Shown here: one piece after another, positions 6,861 through 10,122 of the stretch | Position numbering within the stretch: the first letter of the stretch is position 1 | Layout of the letters: every line of letters starts with the position of its first letter | NCBI GenBank assembly: GCA_009699645.1 | Contig: WLNU01000033.1 | Location: 1-10,122 of the forward strand | Length of the DNA: 10,122 bases | Direction: 5' to 3' | DNA from: Actinomycetota bacterium | Lineage (GTDB): Bacteria; Actinomycetota; Actinomycetes; Nanopelagicales; Nanopelagicaceae | Position numbers and translations under genes: made by a program | Notes under the pieces: model-generated | What the model was told of the DNA's origin: nothing | The model's input: only the letters and a program-made list of their open reading frames with translations | Database searches by the model: none

Positions 6861-7148
6861 ATGGCAATTAAGCCACTAGAAGATCGCATCGTTATTAAGA
6901 CAAACGAGGCTGAGACAACAACGGCATCAGGGCTAGTAATCCCAGATACAGCTAAAGAGAAGCCACAAGAGGGCGTAGTCATCGCCGTTGGACCAGGTCG
7001 CTTTGATGATGGCGTCCGCGTTCCAATGGATGTCAAAGTTGGAGACGTTGTTTTGTACAGCAAGTACGGCGGAACTGAAATCAAGCACGGCGGAGATGAC
7101 CTCTTGGTGCTTTCAGCTCGCGAAATTCTCGCTGTAATCGAGAAGTAG
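6861..7148 (+). CDS. groES: Co-chaperonin GroES (Hsp10)
   Basis: GroES forms the seven-subunit lid that caps the GroEL folding chamber in the cytoplasm. From the ATG at 6861 the protein is 95 residues and opens [13 protein letters not shown], the usual GroES N-terminus. An ATG two codons earlier (6855) is possible but sits too close to the GAGGAG ribosome site. The mobile loop that contacts GroEL is [14 protein letters not shown] (about 16-29). The later segments VGPGRFDDG and [12 protein letters not shown] are typical of the beta-barrel and roof. The predicted promoter and CIRCE element upstream indicate heat-shock control by HrcA. The TAG stop is followed directly by the groEL ATG, so the two genes form one operon. 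Confidence 0.97.
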   Translation: MAIKPLEDRIVIKTNEAETTTASGLVIPDTAKEKPQEGVVIAVGPGRFDDGVRVPMDVKVGDVVLYSKYGGTEIKHGGDDLLVLSAREILAVIEK

Positions 7149-8783
<1,635 letters not shown>

Positions 8784-8795
8784 AAGAAATTGGAT

Positions 8796-8835
8796 GCGAA
8801 AACCCCCTACAGATTTCTCTGTAGGGGGTTTTCGC
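8796..8835. terminator. Bidirectional intrinsic terminator between groEL and whiB
   Basis: The arms GCGAAAACCCCCTACAGA (8796-8813) and TCTGTAGGGGGTTTTCGC (8818-8835) are perfect inverted repeats: 18 base pairs around the loop TTTC. A-rich and T-rich runs fall on opposite sides of the GC core, so either strand reads as stem plus U-run. Its place between convergent groEL (+) and whiB (-) fits termination of both. Confidence 0.92.
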
Positions 8836-8840
8836 TGTCA

Positions 8841-8861
8841 TTAACTCAGGAGGAGAGTTAA
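8841..8861. repeat. Small inverted repeat with a purine loop, next to the whiB stop
   Basis: TTAACTC (8841-8847) and GAGTTAA (8855-8861) are perfect inverted repeats around the loop AGGAGGA. They lie between the main terminator and the whiB stop codon. On the whiB strand this hairpin has no U-run, so it is a weak terminator candidate at most. It could mark the 3' end of the whiB mRNA or be chance. Confidence 0.35.
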
Positions 8862-8864
8862 ACC

Positions 8865-9167
8865 TTATGAGGCATGTGAAATATCTGGATCCCCATCGCG
8901 AGTAATTACTGACAAGCGATCATCTTCAGATAAACCGCCCCAGATTCCATAGGGCTCTTGAACTGCAAGTGCATGTGCACGACAGGCCAGCATTACCGGA
9001 CAGCTTGCACAGATCGCCTTGGCGGTATTTTCGCGGTTGCGCCGACGTGGGCCCCGCTCTCCATCTGGATGAAAAAACATCTCAGCGGGCAGATCACGAC
9101 AGGCACCTTGATACTGCCACTCCCATTCATCTGCAACGGGGCGGGGAAGTCGTGATAGTTCGGCCAT
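8865..9167 (-). CDS. whiB3: WhiB-family iron-sulfur regulator, WhiB3/WhiD-like
   Basis: WhiB proteins are small actinobacterial regulators that bind a redox- and NO-sensitive [4Fe-4S] cluster and usually act with the principal sigma factor. From the ATG at 9167 the protein is 100 residues. The four cluster cysteines are Cys23, Cys53, Cys56 and Cys62 (C-x29-C-x2-C-x5-C), followed by the G-I-W-G-G turn (74-78) and a short basic tail. The opening MAELSRLPRPVADEWEWQ and the stretch FFHPDGERGP resemble WhiB3 of Mycobacterium and WhiD of Streptomyces. As I recall, whiB3 is next to groEL1 in M. tuberculosis too, which supports orthology. A GTG at 9191 would add eight residues including an extra cysteine; neither start has a well-spaced ribosome site, so family similarity decides. 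Confidence 0.93.
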   Translation of the reverse strand: MAELSRLPRPVADEWEWQYQGACRDLPAEMFFHPDGERGPRRRNRENTAKAICASCPVMLACRAHALAVQEPYGIWGGLSEDDRLSVITRDGDPDISHAS

Positions 9168-9189
9168 ATCTCCACAGTACAACCGCTTC

Positions 9190-9204
9190 ACAAGTTGTTC
9201 AAGT
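9190..9204. repeat. Short repeats upstream of whiB
   Basis: CAAGT occurs at 9191-9195 and again at 9200-9204. The first copy also sits in the odd-centred palindrome ACAAGTTGT (9190-9198). The site lies in the 110-base divergent whiB/MerR-type gap and could be an operator half-site pair. It is short enough to be chance, and I found no convincing -35/-10 pair for either gene in the gap. Confidence 0.2.
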
Positions 9205-9277
9205 ATCGCGGGGTATGAGCCTGATTTTGAGCGTGTTTGGGGTGGTGAGTTAGCCCACTAAGCGCAACGATAGGCGC

Positions 9278-10122
9278 ATGGCGATAGCCGAGGGGCATCT
9301 GAGCGTAGCGGCCGTTGCCCGTCTTCTTGGCCTTGCCCCTTCCACGCTGCGCACGTGGGATCGCCGCTATGGCCTTGGAGCATCGGGCCATGAGGCCGGA
9401 TCGCATCGACGGTACTCCCCATCAGATGTGGCCAGGTTAATGATGATGCGCCGACTCATTGCAACGGGAGTTGCTCCGAATGAGGCGGCAGAAATAGCTA
9501 TCAGCCATGAAGGTTTATTAAAAATTGAAAAGATTAGCTACGAGCACGCCTCACGCGAAGAATTGGTGAAGGCATTGTATAAAGCTGCATGTAATTTCGA
9601 TAAGGTTTTTATTGAAAGTGAGATCTACAAAGATTTAGCTCAATATGGAGTCGACTCCACATGGTCACAAGTGATGAGCCCCCTGCTTATTTTAGTTGGA
9701 AAGCACTGGGAAGAGACTGGTAAAGGAGTTGATGTAGAGCATCTACTCACCGAAGTTCTAATACGAATTCTCCGTGATTGCGTTAAAGTGGTTAAGCAAC
9801 CACTTAACTCTCGCCCTGTTCTTCTAGCGGCAGTTGGGGCCGAGCTTCACTCGCTGCCCTTACATGCCTTAGCTGCAGCACTTGCTGAGCGAAGAATAGA
9901 GACACATTTCTTAGGATCGCTAACACCGCTAGACGCTATCGCAGCAATGGTGAAGAAATCTGCACCTCCAGCGGTTTTTTTGTGGGCTCAGTTGAAAGAA
10001 AATGCTCTGCCTGAGTTTTTCCGAGAGTTACCAACTGTGCGACCAGCTCCGCGAATAGTTTTGGGTGGACCTGGTTGGGATCGCAAAGAGTGCAGCGGCG
10101 TTGCCATTGTTGATGATATTAC
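9278..10122 (+). CDS. MerR-type regulator with cobalamin-binding region, CarH/LitR-like (partial at right edge)
   Basis: The frame is open from the ATG at 9278 to the window end (281 codons plus two bases). It is the only possible start after the in-frame TAG at 9251; a weak AGG at 9272-9274 is the only ribosome-site hint. Residues 8-33 form a MerR winged helix-turn-helix (VAAVARLLGLAPSTLRTWDRRYG), continued by HRRYSPSDVARL (43-54). Residues ~90-172 resemble the helical B12 cap, with Trp144-x9-Glu154-His155, the W-x9-EH motif that holds adenosylcobalamin in CarH. Residues ~178-281 begin a Rossmann-like domain: GAELHSLPLHAL contains E-x-H with His191, the expected lower cobalt ligand, and LGGPGW (262-267) gives the GG motif. 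The Ser of the usual S-x-L motif is not evident. CarH-type proteins repress in the dark and release DNA on light. The ligand, light response and targets here are inference. Confidence 0.88.
   Translation, partial: MAIAEGHLSVAAVARLLGLAPSTLRTWDRRYGLGASGHEAGSHRRYSPSDVARLMMMRRLIATGVAPNEAAEIAISHEGLLKIEKISYEHASREELVKALYKAACNFDKVFIESEIYKDLAQYGVDSTWSQVMSPLLILVGKHWEETGKGVDVEHLLTEVLIRILRDCVKVVKQPLNSRPVLLAAVGAELHSLPLHALAAALAERRIETHFLGSLTPLDAIAAMVKKSAPPAVFLWAQLKENALPEFFRELPTVRPAPRIVLGGPGWDRKECSGVAIVDDI

Noticed and set aside
9215..9235. TGAGC direct repeats 12 bases apart as a CarH-type operator
   Set aside because: Only two 5-base copies, without a third in phase and without a palindrome. This is easily chance in a sequence of this length.
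8969..9253. Open frames on the + strand opposite whiB
   Set aside because: They run antisense to the WhiB cysteine cluster region and resemble no known protein. The - strand gene has all the family residues.
9205..9277. -10/-35 promoter pairs for whiB or the MerR-type gene
   Set aside because: Several partial matches occur (for example GATACT on the - strand), but none has an acceptable -35 at 16-18 bases. Not strong enough to annotate.

Overview
The window is a dense, almost fully coding stretch of bacterial chromosome. It most likely comes from a small-genome freshwater actinobacterium of the acI / Nanopelagicales type. The phylum call rests on a WhiB-family iron-sulfur regulator, a groES-groEL operon with a CIRCE operator and a His-rich GroEL tail, and the order glmM-glmS-acpS-alr-tsaE-tsaB-rimI-tsaD-groES-groEL-whiB. 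That order matches the backbone I recall from Mycobacterium and Streptomyces. The lineage call is inference from moderate GC (roughly 45-50% by eye, low for Actinobacteria), tiny or absent intergenic gaps and compact proteins.

Layout. Positions 1-4254 form an envelope-precursor block on the + strand: the end of glmM, then glmS (both for UDP-GlcNAc supply), a PAP2-type membrane phosphatase, acpS (holo-ACP synthase) and alr (alanine racemase). Positions 4310-6751 form a tRNA t6A block, tsaE-tsaB-rimI-tsaD, whose four genes are joined by three 4-base ATGA overlaps. It is preceded by a 55-base gap holding a possible nine-codon leader ORF whose stop overlaps the tsaE start. Positions 6752-8783 hold the heat-shock operon groES-groEL with its own promoter and a CIRCE operator. 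A strong bidirectional terminator (8796-8835) separates it from a convergent whiB3/whiD-like gene on the - strand. Divergent from whiB, a MerR-type regulator with a cobalamin-binding region begins at 9278 and runs off the right edge.

How the genes work together. GlmM and GlmS feed amino-sugar precursors and Alr supplies D-alanine for peptidoglycan. The PAP2 enzyme may recycle a lipid phosphate carrier. AcpS activates acyl carrier protein. TsaE, TsaB and TsaD build N6-threonylcarbamoyladenosine on tRNAs, with RimI carried along as a protein acetyltransferase.

The least ordinary part is the right end. The cut-off regulator keeps the W-x9-EH and E-x-H residues that bind adenosylcobalamin in CarH photoreceptors, so it is a candidate B12-dependent, possibly light-responsive repressor beside a redox-sensing WhiB gene. 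I saw no tRNA, rRNA, CRISPR array, insertion sequence or prophage gene. No stretch over 300 bases lacks a gene.
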